Shown one piece after another: positions 1-12,540 of a stretch of DNA of 64,000 nt. Position 1 is the first letter of the stretch; each line of letters opens with the position of its first letter. Position numbers and translations under genes: made by a program. The notes under the pieces are model-generated. The model searched no databases, was not told the origin of the DNA, and worked only from the letters and a program-made list of their open reading frames with translations. The stretch comes from Paraescarpia echinospica. Lineage: Eukaryota > Annelida > Polychaeta > Sabellida > Siboglinidae. The stretch spans positions 64,238,333 to 64,302,332 of the forward strand of contig CM034538.1 of the NCBI GenBank assembly GCA_020002185.1, in the 5' to 3' direction.

Positions 1-411
1 TATAAGGCGACCAGGCGTCGTTGTCCGCAAATTACATTACGACGTTTTCGATATAATTATTAAAAAAAACTGGAACTCTTTAGTTCTAAGAGATCAGCCA
101 CCACGCAGTTTTATTTTGTCGTAACCAAAATCCCTGTCCGGAGATACAGGATCTACTCACAATTCGTTTTCTACATGGCCATAGAAGCCCATATGTAAGC
201 TGTAAAGGCTAGCATTTTGTGGGTTTACTAATAATTTATATTTTTATATCTCAAGATGGCTGCCAAGATACAGCGATAATGAAATGCCGCAGTGTTGTTT
301 TGCTACAGAAGTATATTATCTACGTGAAATGAACGCCAATTCTAATGTATCCAAAGCTACATTGTGGCCCAAAATAGTAGCTTTACTTAACCAATGTTGT
401 CGTCTTTCCAG

Positions 412-3400
412 GTTGTTTCACGGTCAATTTCGCCATCATCGGCGGCTGCACCTGGTCATTTGGCATTCTCCTGCCAGAGATATCTGAGAGATTCAACGCA
501 TCGGCCACCCAAGTTGCCTGGCTACCGGCTATAGTGAGCTTCATCAGACTGTTCTTAGGTATGTTATTTTTATTTAAAATATATTTTGCACATAATATGT
601 CATCACAACATTGCGTGAATGTATCACTGATATATATTTAATTGTTCTCTCGAAATAAATAGTGGACTGATTTGATATAATCGTTGCTAATTGTTGCTTT
701 AATTAATTCTTTATATATTATTTATTTATTATTAGCTCAATTAAATACTTTATTGTTTAAATTATAGAAGTTCATTGATATTAACTGGTTCCATAGACAC
801 ACTAAGTTAACATATTTTACTCATAATCATTGCATAATTTTAACACAATATACATGATAACTGTGCATTAGTTATAACTATGTCACGAATAAAACAGGAC
901 ATTAATTTCTAATAAGGTACTATATACGACACATAAGTACTAAAACATTAAACCAGATATTTTAGCTGCGATAATACATTTCAAAAGTATTACAGTGATA
1001 TGCATATATTACTATAACTGATAGGAAATTTTAATTATTTATTTAATGCATCGTATGTTATCTTGCTAAGAAAATAAGCACGTTTTGACTCTATTCCGGT
1101 TACAGCGACTCCAGCCAATATGATGGCGGCAAAGATCGGCACGCGCTGGGTTGTCGTCACCGGAAGTCTCCTGATGAATGCTGGTTTCGTCCTGGGAATC
1201 TACGCCAACCGAACTGAAATTCTCTACGTCACATTCGGCGGTATCGTCGGTACGTTTTTGAAAGGATTAGAACAAACAGACGCATAAAAATGCCGACGCA
1301 TCAAAAATTAACCATCGCAAAAACAGCCACTAAATATGTTATTCACGTCGAAGCGGTTGGCAGCATCGTTTAATGCTCACAATGCAGGGACCCAATTGCA
1401 TATCAAGCTTAGGAAATGGAACATGGATATAAGTAGCAATCGTGGTAGTATAAACATTTCTAAAAATAATAGTGATGACGTCGAAAAATTGTGGTGTTAT
1501 TTTAAAATTATTTGTAACGGGAGACAAACGAAAAAATCTACTTTCAGTAATCTATTTTGGTAACGATATTCCACAAGTTGGAAGCATCTTTTGAACAGTT
1601 GATACAAAATGACACAACACTTTTGGATTCTTGATAAGCAAGTTGCTTTCTTGTCCACTTGAAATGTGCAAGGTTTTACTCAGGATGATGATATTGTTAT
1701 TCTTGTTTAATCTTGTTAAATTCTGTTCAGTTATGTTAAATATTTTAAAATATTGTTAGATATTGTTCAATCTTATTGAATCGTATGAACGTTGGTTACT
1801 GCAAGTTTTTATAAAAACCTTGAAACCATACAAAGCTGAAACAACTGTGCGTCGTGGTTGTAGGTGTTGGTGCTGGTTTATGCTATGCTCCGAGTATTGT
1901 CATCCTGGGCCAGTATTTCGATAAACGACGTGCCTTGGCCAACGGGATCTCGTTCTGCGGCGCCGGCATCGGATCCTTTGTGTTGCCGCCTATGATCAGA
2001 TACAGCGTCGACACATACGGACTAAACACGACCTTTCTTCTGTTAGGAACGTGTATGTTGAGCGTGTGCATTGCTGGCATGTTGTTCCGTCCGCCATCGT
2101 TCTACGTCAAGAGCTACATTCATTCGCAGTGTTCGCTTGTAAAACTTCCCGAAACTGGGATTTGGGTAACCGAGAAAAAATCGGACACGAACATTTGTAT
2201 ATCAGAGTCGATCACAATGACAGCGTCACCTATTGGTATGGTATACTCCTCGGAGGAGACACCGAACACTGATGTAATTGGTGTCCCCGATACAAAACCT
2301 ACTTGCAAAGAGAGTTATGCAGTAGACAGGACTCAGGACAAAGCATCAGGGTTTCGTTGGAAGTTACTTTGCAACCCACTCATGATGATGTACGCGATCA
2401 CGCTATCAATATGTGACAGTAGTTACGCCAATGTGTACATGCTCATGCCTCCACATGCAAATATCGCGGGCTTCTCCAGCACGAAAGGTGCTCTACTCAT
2501 CTCCATGATCGGGATCACGCAGGCCGTGTCGCGTCTCGTTTCCGGTTGGTTCGCAGACTATAATGTTGTCGACAAGAAGTATATTTACCAAGGCGCGTTG
2601 CTCGTTTGTGGAACGACTTTCTGCGTAATGCCTTTCTTAGAGAACTATTTGCTTCTGGCAACTTGTAGCGTCCTCTGCAGCCTGTCTGCCGGCAGTTTCG
2701 TCGTTCTCTCGGCCGTGCTAGTTGCTGAAAGCCTCGGCACAGCGAATCTTCCGACGACCTACGGTATCTTGTACAGCACGGAGTCGCTCTTCTTCCTCGG
2801 GTCCCCCGTCCTCATGGGTGAGTAATGCCAACTTGTTTTAGCCTGTACACGACCTCTGGTTGTACGTTCTACCGTTGGTATGTTGTCGTGGTGCTGATTG
2901 GTTTCTTTCACTTGTATGGGTGCATCAAATGTTGTTTTTAATAATTGACACATCTTGCCATTCCGTTAGCGATTGCGGAAACAATGGATGTGATAATCAT
3001 TTTAAATTACTTATGTAGTGAATACACCTAAACGATTATTAAATTTCACGTGAACAATTTTCTGCTCGTGTTTGAAACTTAGAACATTCACGGAATTTGA
3101 TAAACATAAAAATCTTCCATCGCTGTCGTTGTTACCAGAATTAAATACGGTACTGGATTTTCCCACGACAAAGAATCATACTTTACCAATAGATCACAGA
3201 ACCACCGTAGTCTTTGACAGAAGGACACAAAAATGTAACATATTTAATTGTTCGACGTTGTTGTGTCCTGTCAGTGTCTTCAAGTTGCTAATACGTCATG
3301 TCTTGTTTGTCAGGTTGGTTGCGGGATATGACTGGCCGATGGAACGACTCGTTCCTCGTCAGTGGCGCTATGCTCATCTTCGCTGCCTCTGTTTACATCT

Positions 3401-3450
3401 TCGAGCCGTGCGCCGCCAAGTGTGGCAAGAAGTCGTTACAGAAAACTTAG
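412..3450 (+). CDS. SLC16-type monocarboxylate transporter, last four exons (5' partial)
   Basis: A proton-linked monocarboxylate transporter-like plasma-membrane carrier of the major facilitator superfamily. Four exons splice in frame: 412-558, 1106-1249, 1864-2817 and 3314-3450. Each has an AG acceptor and GT donor (GTATGT, GTACGT, GTGAGT) and junction phases agree. Exon 1 here encodes the TM1-TM2 region (GGCTWSFGILLPEI), the next the TM2-TM3 region with the loop residues KIGTRWVV, and the long exon the remaining first half, a variable hydrophilic central loop (about residues 155-240 of the visible protein) and most of the second six-helix half. The last exon encodes the final helix and a short basic tail ending in TAG. 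The usual N-terminal PDGGWGW-type segment is absent, so at least one exon lies upstream of the window or was missed. About 460 residues are visible, normal for the family. The exact SLC16 member cannot be named. Confidence 0.88.
719..893. repeat. Dispersed repeat copy A (intronic)
   Basis: This AT-rich stretch in the first visible transporter intron matches 61327-61500 with frequent substitutions but the same order of blocks, for example AACTGGTTCC, TAGACACAC, GTTAACATATTTTACTCATAAT and CTGTG-ATTAG. It has no coding potential. It is probably an old short interspersed or MITE-like element, but I see no clear terminal structure. Confidence 0.6.
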
Positions 3451-3524
3451 ACCGCACACGTCGTTGACTTTCCTTCACGTCTTCGTTAACGTGCTGCAGA
3501 AGACGAACGATACGCTATCACTAA

Positions 3525-3655
3525 CAGTTAATGTTGTTAGTGTTGCGTGATTATTATTATATACTTCTGTCAGCAGTCGTGTTGCAGTTTAAGGTGGCAT
3601 TTATGTATAATTATTATGATGAAGCAATATTTACGAAATTAATGTGACTGTATTA
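3525..3655 (+). repeat. Direct repeat in transporter 3' flank, copy 1
   Basis: Starts 75 bases after the transporter stop codon, so it is probably in the 3' UTR. It is repeated in the same orientation at 4951-5090, sharing GTTAATGTTGTTAGTGTTG, GTTGCAGTTTAAGGTGGCA and ATTATGATGAAGCAATATTT. The intervening 1.3 kb holds LINE fragments. Confidence 0.75.
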
Positions 3656-3879
3656 GTCGTTACGAGAGGGGGCGCTACTCTGTGGCGACCAGCAACTTTT
3701 CGTCCCTCGTCTTATTCGTTGGATTCCTGTTTTATGATGCTTTTATTATGGTCGCCGGATGTACAGAGATTTTTGTTTATGCAAGAGTTATCACTAAAAT
3801 GATGAACTGGAAATGTCTGTTATCTGGACTTCTTATGTTGATCGCGGCTTGGATTCACCTGTGCTATGGCCATCCATCA

Positions 3880-4735
3880 TGGCGGACTCAGCCGTGACTA
3901 TTTACTTTCTTTCAAGCATCGACTTCCCACCGAGCAAACGCGGAACAACACCAGACGGGTGTGTAAGCGAGGACGGGGTGGGGGTGGTGTGCGACAGAGA
4001 CTGAGGAAAAGAAAATGTATGCCACCATTACCATCTATGATATTGGCAACTGTACGATCTTTGATTGGCCTCAAGTTGGACGAGCTTCGGGCAAAGGTAA
4101 CCTTTTTAATGAATACAGAAAAGCTGAGACATGAGACATGGTACGACAGTTGTCTCTGATCATAGAACTCAATCAAGGGACACACAGACACACAGACAGA
4201 CACACGGACAGACAGACATACATTATTTATTTTGACCGTCATAAGCATATTGATGATTAACTCTGGGAATAAATAAGTTGTTTTTACCACGTGTGTTGTA
4301 TTGGTGAATTGCAAAGTTGTGTGACGTATTCTGGTATAAGCTTGTTCATCAATTTGTAATAAAATTTAAGCTTTGTAGTCTATAGATGTCATCCAACTTA
4401 ACAAAATTACATTCTTTGAAGATGAGAGGTATGGTGGTGTTCGCCTGTACGTCAATGAACGCTGATGCAAAACTGTCGTTGTCCGTGAACAGCTCTGCAC
4501 CTCAGACATTGAGCTGTTGACTGTTTCACTACGACCATTGTATCAACCCAGCGAATTTCCTCAATTATCTGTGACTGTTGTTTACTTACACCCCAGAGCC
4601 AACGTGGATCGAGCCGCCCAGCATATTTGTGATGTGACACAGAAATTGGACGCTTTGTCCTCCCATGACCCAACTTCATACTGGGTGATTTCAATCAGTG
4701 CACCCTAGACAAAAGTCTGCCTACCTTACACCAAT
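3880..4735 (+). mobile_element. Rex1/L2-like LINE, 5' endonuclease fragment (broken)
   Basis: Translations in two frames give the start of a LINE ORF2. A basic GGGVRQRLRKRK segment is followed by a degenerate endonuclease opening (LPSMILATVRSL, then LDELRA near 4080), and after a gap by YGGVRLYVNERW and LCTSDIELLTVSLRPLYQP (4430-4560) and VYLHPRANVDRAAQHI (4580-4630). The same blocks occur in the longer copy at 30055-32206, so this is the same family. The piece ends before the reverse transcriptase. Microsatellite (CACAGA)n-like sequence at 4175-4220 interrupts it. Confidence 0.7.
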
Positions 4736-4789
4736 ACATCACGTTCCAATGCGTATAGGTCCATAGCCAAGCCACGGATCGGCGACGCC

Positions 4790-4900
4790 GATCACTAACA
4801 AGATTTAACAAGATTGCCACCCAGAGAATTAACTCTAGGTGGCAGGTGGACAAGGAAGCTCTTTGGCTTATCGAGAGTCCGACCCTTTTATCTATGTGTA
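4790..4900 (-). mobile_element. CR1 LINE 3'-UTR fragment
   Basis: The reverse complement matches the 3' end of the CR1 copy at 56411-56512: ATAGATAAAAGGGTCGGACT, CTCGATAAGCC, TTCCTTGTCCACCTGCCACC, TAGAGTTAATT and the (CTTGTTAAAT) tail. It is a severely 5'-truncated insertion, typical for CR1. Confidence 0.8.
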
Positions 4901-4950
4901 TCACAATACGGTTCACTTGGTTCCTATTTACAGATGCCTTCTGAAGAGTG

Positions 4951-5090
4951 CAGTTAATGTTGTTAGTGTTGCGTGATTATTATTATTATTATTATATACA
5001 CTTGTCAACAGTTGTGTTGCAGTTTAAGGTGGCACTTAAGTATAATCATTATGATGAAGCAATATTTACAAAATGAATGTGACTGTATAA
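4951..5090 (+). repeat. Direct repeat in transporter 3' flank, copy 2
   Basis: Second copy of 3525-3655. It differs by substitutions and by a longer ATT run after GCGTGATTATT. It follows the CR1 tail fragment directly, so the LINE pieces lie between the two copies. Confidence 0.75.
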
Positions 5091-5500
5091 GTTGATGAAA
5101 CCAGCCCCAGTTGTTTTGGGTCAACTAACCATCTACTCTCACTTGCGATGGTTTACTGGTAACCAAGACACCCATTGTCGTCGACGTGCTTACGCCAGTA
5201 GTACTCAGTTCTGTGTGTGCTTCGATGACTTGTATTCTTGAGGAGTATTAACTAGACTCGTTATGCTTCCAAAACACCAGTATGCAATCGAACTGTTAGC
5301 AAACATACGTAGCATACTGACTTAGCTAATCGCTCAAACACAGTTACATTTGTTATCGCGTCTAATCAAGATTTAACATTGATGAGTTGGTTTGTTTAAT
5401 AATATTAATTGACACGTTTATCATTTGTTGACTTGTAGTACATATTTAGGTAATTGAATTACTTATTATTCAACATGTTAAACGTATTATAGACTATCGG
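5091..5500. other. Non-coding stretch
   Basis: No ORF with family features, no splice-supported exon and no clear repeat is visible here. It is ordinary AT-rich intergenic sequence leading into the minisatellite. Confidence 0.5.
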
Positions 5501-5504
5501 CTGA

Positions 5505-8311
5505 GAAGCATAAAACTGCCAGTGTACATAGGACATACACGGTGAATGAGAACATAAAACTGCTAGAGTACACAAGACATACACGGTGAATGAGAACATA
5601 AAACTGCTAATGTACATAGAACATACACGGCGAATGAGAACATAAAACTGCCAGTGTACATAGGACATACACGGCGAATGAGAACATAAAACTGCTAGTG
5701 TACACAAGACATACACGGTGAATGAGAACATAAAACTGCTAGTGTACATAGAACATACACGGCGAATGAGAACATAAAACTGCTAGTGTACATAGGACAT
5801 ACACGGTGAATGAGGACATAAAACTGCCAGTGTACATAGGACATACACGGTGAATGAGAACATGAAACTACCAGTGTACATAGGACATACACGGTGAATG
5901 AGAACATAAAACTGCCAGTGTACATAGGACATACACGGTGACTGAGAACATAAAACTGCCAGTGTACATAGGACATACACGGTGACTGAGAACATAAAAC
6001 TGCCAGTGTACATAGGACATACACGGTGACTGAGAACATAAAACTACCAGTGTACATAGGACATACACGGTGACTGAGAACATAAAACTGCCAGTGTACA
6101 TAGGACATACACGGTGAATGAGAACATAAAACTGCCAGTGTACATAGGACATACACGGTGAATGAGAACATAAAATTGCCAGTGTACATGGCACATACAC
6201 GGTGAATGAGAACATAAAACTGCCAGTGTACATGGGACATACACGGTGAATGAGAACATAAAACTGCCAGTGTACACATACACGGTGAATGAGAACATAA
6301 AACTGTGTGGACATACACGGTGAATGAGAACATAAAACTGCCAGTGTATGTAGGACATACACGGTGAATGAGAACATAAAACTGCCAGTGTACATAGGAC
6401 ATACACGGTGAATGAGAACATAAAACTGCTAGTGTACATAGCACATACACGGTGAATGAGAACATAAAACTGCCAGTGTACATAGGACATACACGGTGAA
6501 TGAGAACATAAAACTGCCAGTGTACATAGGACATACACGGTGAATGAGAACATAAAACTGCCAGTGTACATAGGACATACACGGTGAATGAGAACATAAA
6601 ACTGCCAGTGTACATAGGACATACACGGTGAATGAGAACATAAAACTGCCAGTGTACATAGGACATACACGGTGAATGAGAACATAAAACTGCCAGTGTA
6701 CATAGGACATACACGGTGAATGAGAACATAAAACTGCCAGTGTACATAGGACATACACGGTGAATGAGAACATAAAACTGCCAGTGTACATAGGACATAC
6801 ACGGTGAATGAGAACATAAAACTGCCAGTGTACATAGGACATACACGGTGAATGAGAACATAAAACTGCCAGTGTACATAGGACATACACGGTGAATGAG
6901 AACATAAAACTGCCAGTGTACATAGGACATACACGGTGAATGAGAACATAAAACTGCCAGTGTACATAGGACATACACGGTGAATGAGAACATAAAACTG
7001 CCAGTGTACATAGGACATACACGGTGAATGAGAACATAAAACTGCCAGTGTACATAGGACATACACGGTGAATGAGAACATAAAACTGCCAGTGTACATA
7101 GGACATACACGGTGAATGAGAACATAAAACTGCCAGTGTACATAGGACATACACGGTGAATGAGAACATAAAACTGCCAGTGTACATAGGACATACACGG
7201 TGAATGAGAACATAAAACTGCCAGTGTACATAGGACATACACGGTGAATGAGAACATAAAACTGCCAGTGTACATAGGACATACACGGTGAATGAGAACA
7301 TAAAACTGCCAGTGTACATAGGACATACACGGTGAATGAGAACATAAAACTGCCAGTGTACATAGGACATACACGGTGAATGAGAACATAAAACTGCCAG
7401 TGTACATAGGACATACACGGTGAATGAGAACATAAAACTGCCAGTGTACATAGGACATACACGGTGAATGAGAACATAAAACTGCCAGTGTACATAGGAC
7501 ATACACGGTGAATGAGAACATAAAACTGCCAGTGTACATAGGACATACACGGTGAATGAGAACATAAAACTGCCAGTGTACATAGGACATACACGGTGAA
7601 TGAGAACATAAAACTGCCAGTGTACATAGGACATACACGGTGAATGAGAACATAAAACTGCCAGTGTACATAGGACATACACGGTGAATGAGAACATAAA
7701 ACTGCCAGTGTACATAGGACATACACGGTGAATGAGAACATAAAACTGCCAGTGTACATAGGACATACACGGTGAATGAGAACATAAAACCAGTGTACAT
7801 GGCACATACACGGTGAATGAGAACATAAAACTGCCAGTGTACATGGGACATACACGGTGAATGAGAACATAAAACTGCTAGTGTACGTGGGACATACACG
7901 GTGAATGAGAACATAAAACTGCTAGTGTACGTGGGACATACACGGTGAATGAGAACATAAAACTGCCAGTGTACATAGGACATACACGGTGAATGAGAAC
8001 ATAAAACTGCCAGTGTACATAGGACATACACGGTGAATGAGAACATAAAACTGCCAGTGTACATAGCACATACACGGTGAATGAGAACATAAAACTGCCA
8101 GTGTACATAGGACATACACGGTGAATGAGAACATAAAACTGCCAGTGTACATAGGACATACACGGTGAATGAGAACATAAAACTGCCAGTGTACATAGGA
8201 CATACACGGTGAATGAGAACATAAAACTGCCAGTGTACATAGGACATACACGGTGAATGAGAACATAAAACTGCCAGTGTACATAGCACATACACGGCGA
8301 ATGAGAACATA
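5505..8311. repeat. 44-bp minisatellite, about 64 copies
   Basis: Head-to-tail repeats of a 44-bp unit (core TGCCAGTGTACATAGGACAT plus ACACGGTGAATGAGAACATAAAAC). Central copies (about 6430-7790) are almost identical. Edge copies carry substitutions (CTAGTGTAC, GGCGAATGAG, GGTGACTGAG) and a few truncations (6280-6320, 7790). A divergent-edge, homogeneous-core pattern fits growth by unequal exchange or slippage. Because 44 is not a multiple of three and the unit lacks stops on the minus strand, long minus-strand ORFs arise by chance and should not be read as genes. Confidence 0.97.
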
Positions 8312-8589
8312 TAAATGTAACTACAAAACAAGACATGGTATGGGTGAACTCATAGAACATTTAATCCAAGAACATCACTTGTTCAATAAGCAATACTTTA
8401 ATGATAGATTAAATGTCTCCCAAACACACTCCACCATGTAGTAGGCAAAACGGTAGGTAGTCTCAGCTCATAGGTGGGTAAAAACGCATCAGGAAATGAA
8501 GGACCAGTAAACTGTACTACATGTTTCCCTAGCGTAGCTGCTAAGTGTTTGCGCATATATACCTTGACGGGTTCAAATAACGTTCGTAT
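8312..8589. other. Non-coding stretch
   Basis: Between the minisatellite and the RTE LINE I see no gene or repeat signature. Confidence 0.4.
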
Positions 8590-10507
8590 GAGTTGCCATG
8601 AGCGAAAACATCACTGAGATGATCCAACTAAGTGCGACAAGTGTAGCCAAAGCAATCAACAGGCATGTAGTGACGAGAATATCGTCACCGACAGGAGCAC
8701 TAATGAAGAAACGACGAGAAATGGTGGATAACGGCGACCGTAAAAAACAAATAGAGTACGCAGAAATATGCAAGACCATCAAAAAGAAAGCGAAGGAGGA
8801 CATCAGAAAGTACGAACAAGAGATCATACTAGAAACGATTATGTCATCAAAGCGCCTGGACAAAGCAAGAAGAACGCAGGCACTAGGCCGAGACAGACTT
8901 ATTACACTTCTAGACATGCAGGGTAGAGAAATACAACACCAAGATATGGTCATGGGACGAATTGAGGAATTCTACACCGAGCTATACGACACTGAACAGA
9001 GTACCATAATTCACACCGACCCAAAAGGAGTACTAGAGATAACACCATGGGTGCTGGAAGCAGCGCTAAGAAATATGAATAATGGGAAGACATCAGGCAA
9101 CGACCATGTAAACATTGAAACATTAAAAGCAAGAGAATATATCATCTCGAAGACACTGGCTAAGCTGTATACTAAATGCTTATCAGAAAAACGAATACCC
9201 ACCGCTTGGAAGAACGCAAAGATGGTGATTATCTTCAAGAAGGGAAATAAGAAAGACTTAAAGAACTACATACCGATATGTCTGTTATCAAACATCTACA
9301 AATTATTCACAAATATACTAACGAATAGGCTAGAGAAGACACTCGACGAAAACCAACCACGAGAGCAAGCAGGCTTCAGAAGCAGGTACTGAACGACAGA
9401 CCACATACACGTCGTAAACCAACTGAAAGAGAAGTGCCGATAATATAATATCCCGTCCTGCATCGCTTTCGTCGACTACGAGAAGGCTTTCGACACGGTG
9501 CAAACTCAAGCAATACTGACCTCCCTTCAAGAACAGGGAAGAGAAGATGTGTAAATCGATCTCCTGAAAGACATCTACACTAACAGCTCGGTGACAGTCC
9601 ACCTACACAAAAAGAGCAACAAGATCAACATCAAGAGAGGAGTACGACATGGTGACACCATATCGCCCAAGCTGTTCACGGCAACACTCGAAAGCATGTT
9701 CCAAAGACTGACCTGGGAAACTAGAGGCTTGAGGATAGACGGAGAATATCTCAGCCATCTTCGCTTCGCCGACGACATAGTCATATGCGCTACTACACCG
9801 CAATAACTACAAAACATGCTGCATGAGCCAGCTGATGAAAGTGAAAAACAAGGTCTAAGTATGAACATCTCGAAGACAAACGTGATGCTGGAAAATGACA
9901 CACCAATATATATCAACACGACGCAGATGGAGAACGTTGAAAGCTACGTCTATCTGGGACAGCGACACAGTACCAGAGACAAAAACCAAGACAAGAATAT
10001 TCATAGAAGGATCACCGCCGGCTGAACAGCTTTCGCCAAACACCGGGACATCTTCAAGGGTAACTTTGGAACCTGCTTGAAGAGACACGTCTTCAGCTCA
10101 TGCGTACTTCCAGCGATGACATACGACGCGGAAACATGGGCACTCAAGCTAGCAAAGAACAAGCTAGCAGCCGCACAAACAAAGATGGAAAGAAGTATGT
10201 TAAACGTCACATATCGGGAGAGAAAAACAAACATCTGGGTAAGGCAGAAGACAAAGGTCATAGATGTGATAGAACAAATCAGAAGACAGAAGTGGACCTG
10301 GGCAGGGCACATTAGCAGACTACGAGATAACCGATGGACATCGCGTATCACAACCTGGAGACCTTACGAAGGGAAACGATCTAGAGGAAGACCAGCGAGA
10401 TGGTGGAGAGATGAACTAGACGAGTATTGGAAGGGAACCATCTGGCAGACGATAGCGCAAGACAGGCAGATTTGGAAACGACATGCTAAGGCCTTCTCCC
10501 AACCACG
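8590..10507 (+). mobile_element. RTE-clade LINE, 3' part of ORF2 (reverse transcriptase), degenerate
   Basis: Encodes the linker and reverse transcriptase of an RTE-type retrotransposon. Visible motifs are KMVIIFKKGNKKDLKNY (finger), LDENQPREQAGFRSRY, IAFVDYEKAFDTVQ (catalytic region A), VRHGDTISPKLF, FADDIV (catalytic YADD-equivalent, near 9770), the thumb MNISKTNVML, and a C-terminal block with ETWALK, WTWAGHISRL and RGRPARWWRDELDEYW. In-frame stops (9391, 9443, 9552, 9805, 10023) and small shifts break it, so it is inactive. The endonuclease half is missing. The 3' end stops at about 10507, without the (ATC)n tail seen in the second copy, where DIRS recombinase sequence begins. Confidence 0.88.
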
Positions 10508-11160
10508 GTAGAACACATTGCTTGGACTGTATGGTCTTTGACCAGCGCACAGTTAGTGATACCCCGTCAACCGAGAACAAAGCATCTCTACGACACAAGT
10601 GAATGCTAGGATCAAACGAAGCCATGCTTCTTACCAGCAGATTAGACTTGCGAAAAAAGGAAAAAGATGGCCACAAGGCAACACACCCAGAAGGTTACAT
10701 CGATAGAAGATGCAGCTCAACAAGCCCAAAAAGCTGCATTAAGATGGACGGCGTTATGGGCAATTTCTATTTTTGAGAATCCCCAAAACCGTTTGGTGCC
10801 TTTAAGTAATGTATCCACATGACATGAATTGTGAAAAGGATTAGAGTGACCTTCCTCCAAATGCATAATGCGTACAACATTAAAATACTGCTTAATCGAG
10901 TTGAAACAAAGTCGATGCGGCAGAAAAGCTCTATAACGACAAACGTGTTATACAGATAAAGGCACCGGACATACGTTGGCCAAATGACAGAAAGTTAAAT
11001 ACAACTTGGTCTGAGAACTGTATGTCATCCGAGTGCTGGATGCAAACACTTGCACTCGAAGCCATCTCACATCAGCATCCAGGGAAACCAGGACATCTTC
11101 AGGACCTGTTGCGAATAGAAGTAAAAAACTCTTCAAGGACATGTGCCACTTCAATGGCGA
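10508..11160 (-). pseudogene. DIRS tyrosine recombinase fragment
   Basis: Translation on the minus strand, in more than one frame, gives the N-terminal part of a DIRS-type tyrosine recombinase: SSTRMTYSSQTKLYLTFCHL (about 11020), an alpha-helical segment with FNVVRIMHLEEGHSNPF (about 10880), LLKGTKRFWG (about 10800), then FFRKSNLLV with the box-A arginine (about 10650) and VRWSKTIQ (about 10540). The catalytic HxxR and tyrosine boxes are missing because the gene is cut at the RTE LINE boundary. It lies just downstream of the RT/RNase H gene, as in DIRS elements, and is broken by frameshifts. Confidence 0.8.
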
Positions 11161-11225
11161 TGCAGCAAGTATATCCTGCAGCCAATGTACGGAGTGTGGC
11201 TCATGTAGCTGGGATATGTTATCTG

Positions 11226-12535
11226 CTAATGCGTTCTGAACACCCGCGATATATAAATGGCTGTTAAACGAAAGTTAAATATTGCTGATGGCCAAAACAC
11301 GTACCTCAAACAATTCATAAGTAGAGGGTTACGAGAAGAACAGCGGTTGATATTGGATACAGTAATGGTGTTGTCGGACCAGACACACACTCGCTTATTG
11401 GCCAAAGACGGGGCCCAACGCTCTACCGCCAGAACTACTGCTGCTAGCTCATTTAAGTTGATATAATCATTCTCAAGTTCGAGGCAATCTGCTGACCACT
11501 TGCAATAGCAATCCCCTTCGTAATATGCCCCTGCTCCCACATCACACGCATCGGTTGACAAAGACGTGACAGGCAGCGCGTCCAAGATCAAGGAGCAGCC
11601 ATTGAAAAATGACATGAAATGTGTCCACCACTGTATGTCTAAGCGAATTGCTGGTGTTATGACACATTTGTGGTTTGCCGCAGATAATGAGCGAATAGCA
11701 TCTAATATGCGTCGGATGAATACTCTTCCGCCATATATTACGCCAGCTGGCCAATTTAATTTCCCTGCTAGGGACTGCAATTGCTTTTTACTAGCACGCT
11801 TGCGCTTAGCAAAATAACCTAACTCTACCTTCAATGCTAGCATTTTACTTTAGGTAGGCGCTTGCACATATGTTTTGTGTCGATTTCTATCCCCAAAAAC
11901 GTGATTCACTCAGCTGGATCTACCACCTTATTCCAGTTAATGCGAAAGCCTAGGTAGCGTAAAAGCGTATCGAGGGAAGCCATTACCTCTGCACACTCTT
12001 GCAGGGTTGGTGCACACACAAAAATCGTCTAGATAAACAATCAGCCCGTTGAATCACGCCTCGCCAATCCCATTCGTTTGAAATTTGTGAGATCTCTCGA
12101 TGGATGCATAATCATTTAGTGAATTACCGATAGGGCAACTACAATCATGGATCAACGTAATGTCCCCATCCTTTTTGGGACAGCGCCAAGTGGGCTCACC
12201 AAGTGAGCTCACCAAGTGGGCTCACCAAGTGGGCTAACCAAGTGGGTTCACCAAGTGGGCTCACCAAGTGGGCTCACCAAGCTGGGAGGGTTGTCACATA
12301 ACACGTAATTGCCATCTTGTAATTCTGATAGCACCTGCTGTTTTACTGCCTCGTAGTTACTGTTGCCTGGAGATGCTGAGGGGTGATTGTTTGCTTGCTT
12401 ATGCACAACCTGCGCTCCCTTATCAATGATAGAAAACCCATGTCTGATCCCATCCAACATAAAATCCATATCAGGACCGTCCGCTAATTCAGATTCCCAT
12501 GCAGGTAAGTTGAAACCTGGCGCTGGCGCCAGCAA
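11226..12535 (-). pseudogene. DIRS reverse transcriptase / RNase H (broken)
   Basis: The intact minus-strand stretch 11226-11843 (205 codons) carries the end of the RT and the RNase H domain, with QLQSLAGKLNWPAGVIYGGR, STDACDVGAGAYYEG (RNase H Asp) and NLNELAAVVLAVERWAP (RNase H Glu). Upstream, 11850-12247 still shows RT blocks FLGIEID (about 11890), LRYLGFRINW (about 11940) and the catalytic YLDDF (about 12030), but in shifted frames. The first part (12248-12535) is intact, with DFMLDGIRHGFSIID. A 14-bp tandem repeat at 12185-12290 disrupts the palm domain. It belongs to the element split by the Polinton. Confidence 0.88.
12185..12290. repeat. 14-bp tandem repeat inside DIRS RT
   Basis: About seven units of CCAAGTGGGCTCA with small variants (GTGAGCTCA, GGGCTAA, GGGTTCA). 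They lie between RT blocks and replace normal palm-domain coding sequence. Confidence 0.9.
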
Positions 12536-12540
12536 TGGCT

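Noticed and set aside
284..487. 67-aa ORF at the left end as a gene
   Set aside because: It overlaps the transporter exon at 412-558 in the wrong frame and includes intron sequence.
5505..8311. CRISPR-like array
   Set aside because: Repeats are contiguous without unique spacers and the DNA is eukaryotic.
5695..8331. 878-codon minus-strand ORF with a 44-residue repeat
   Set aside because: A by-product of a stop-free 44-bp minisatellite. Equivalent ORFs exist in the other minus frames and no start context or domain is present.
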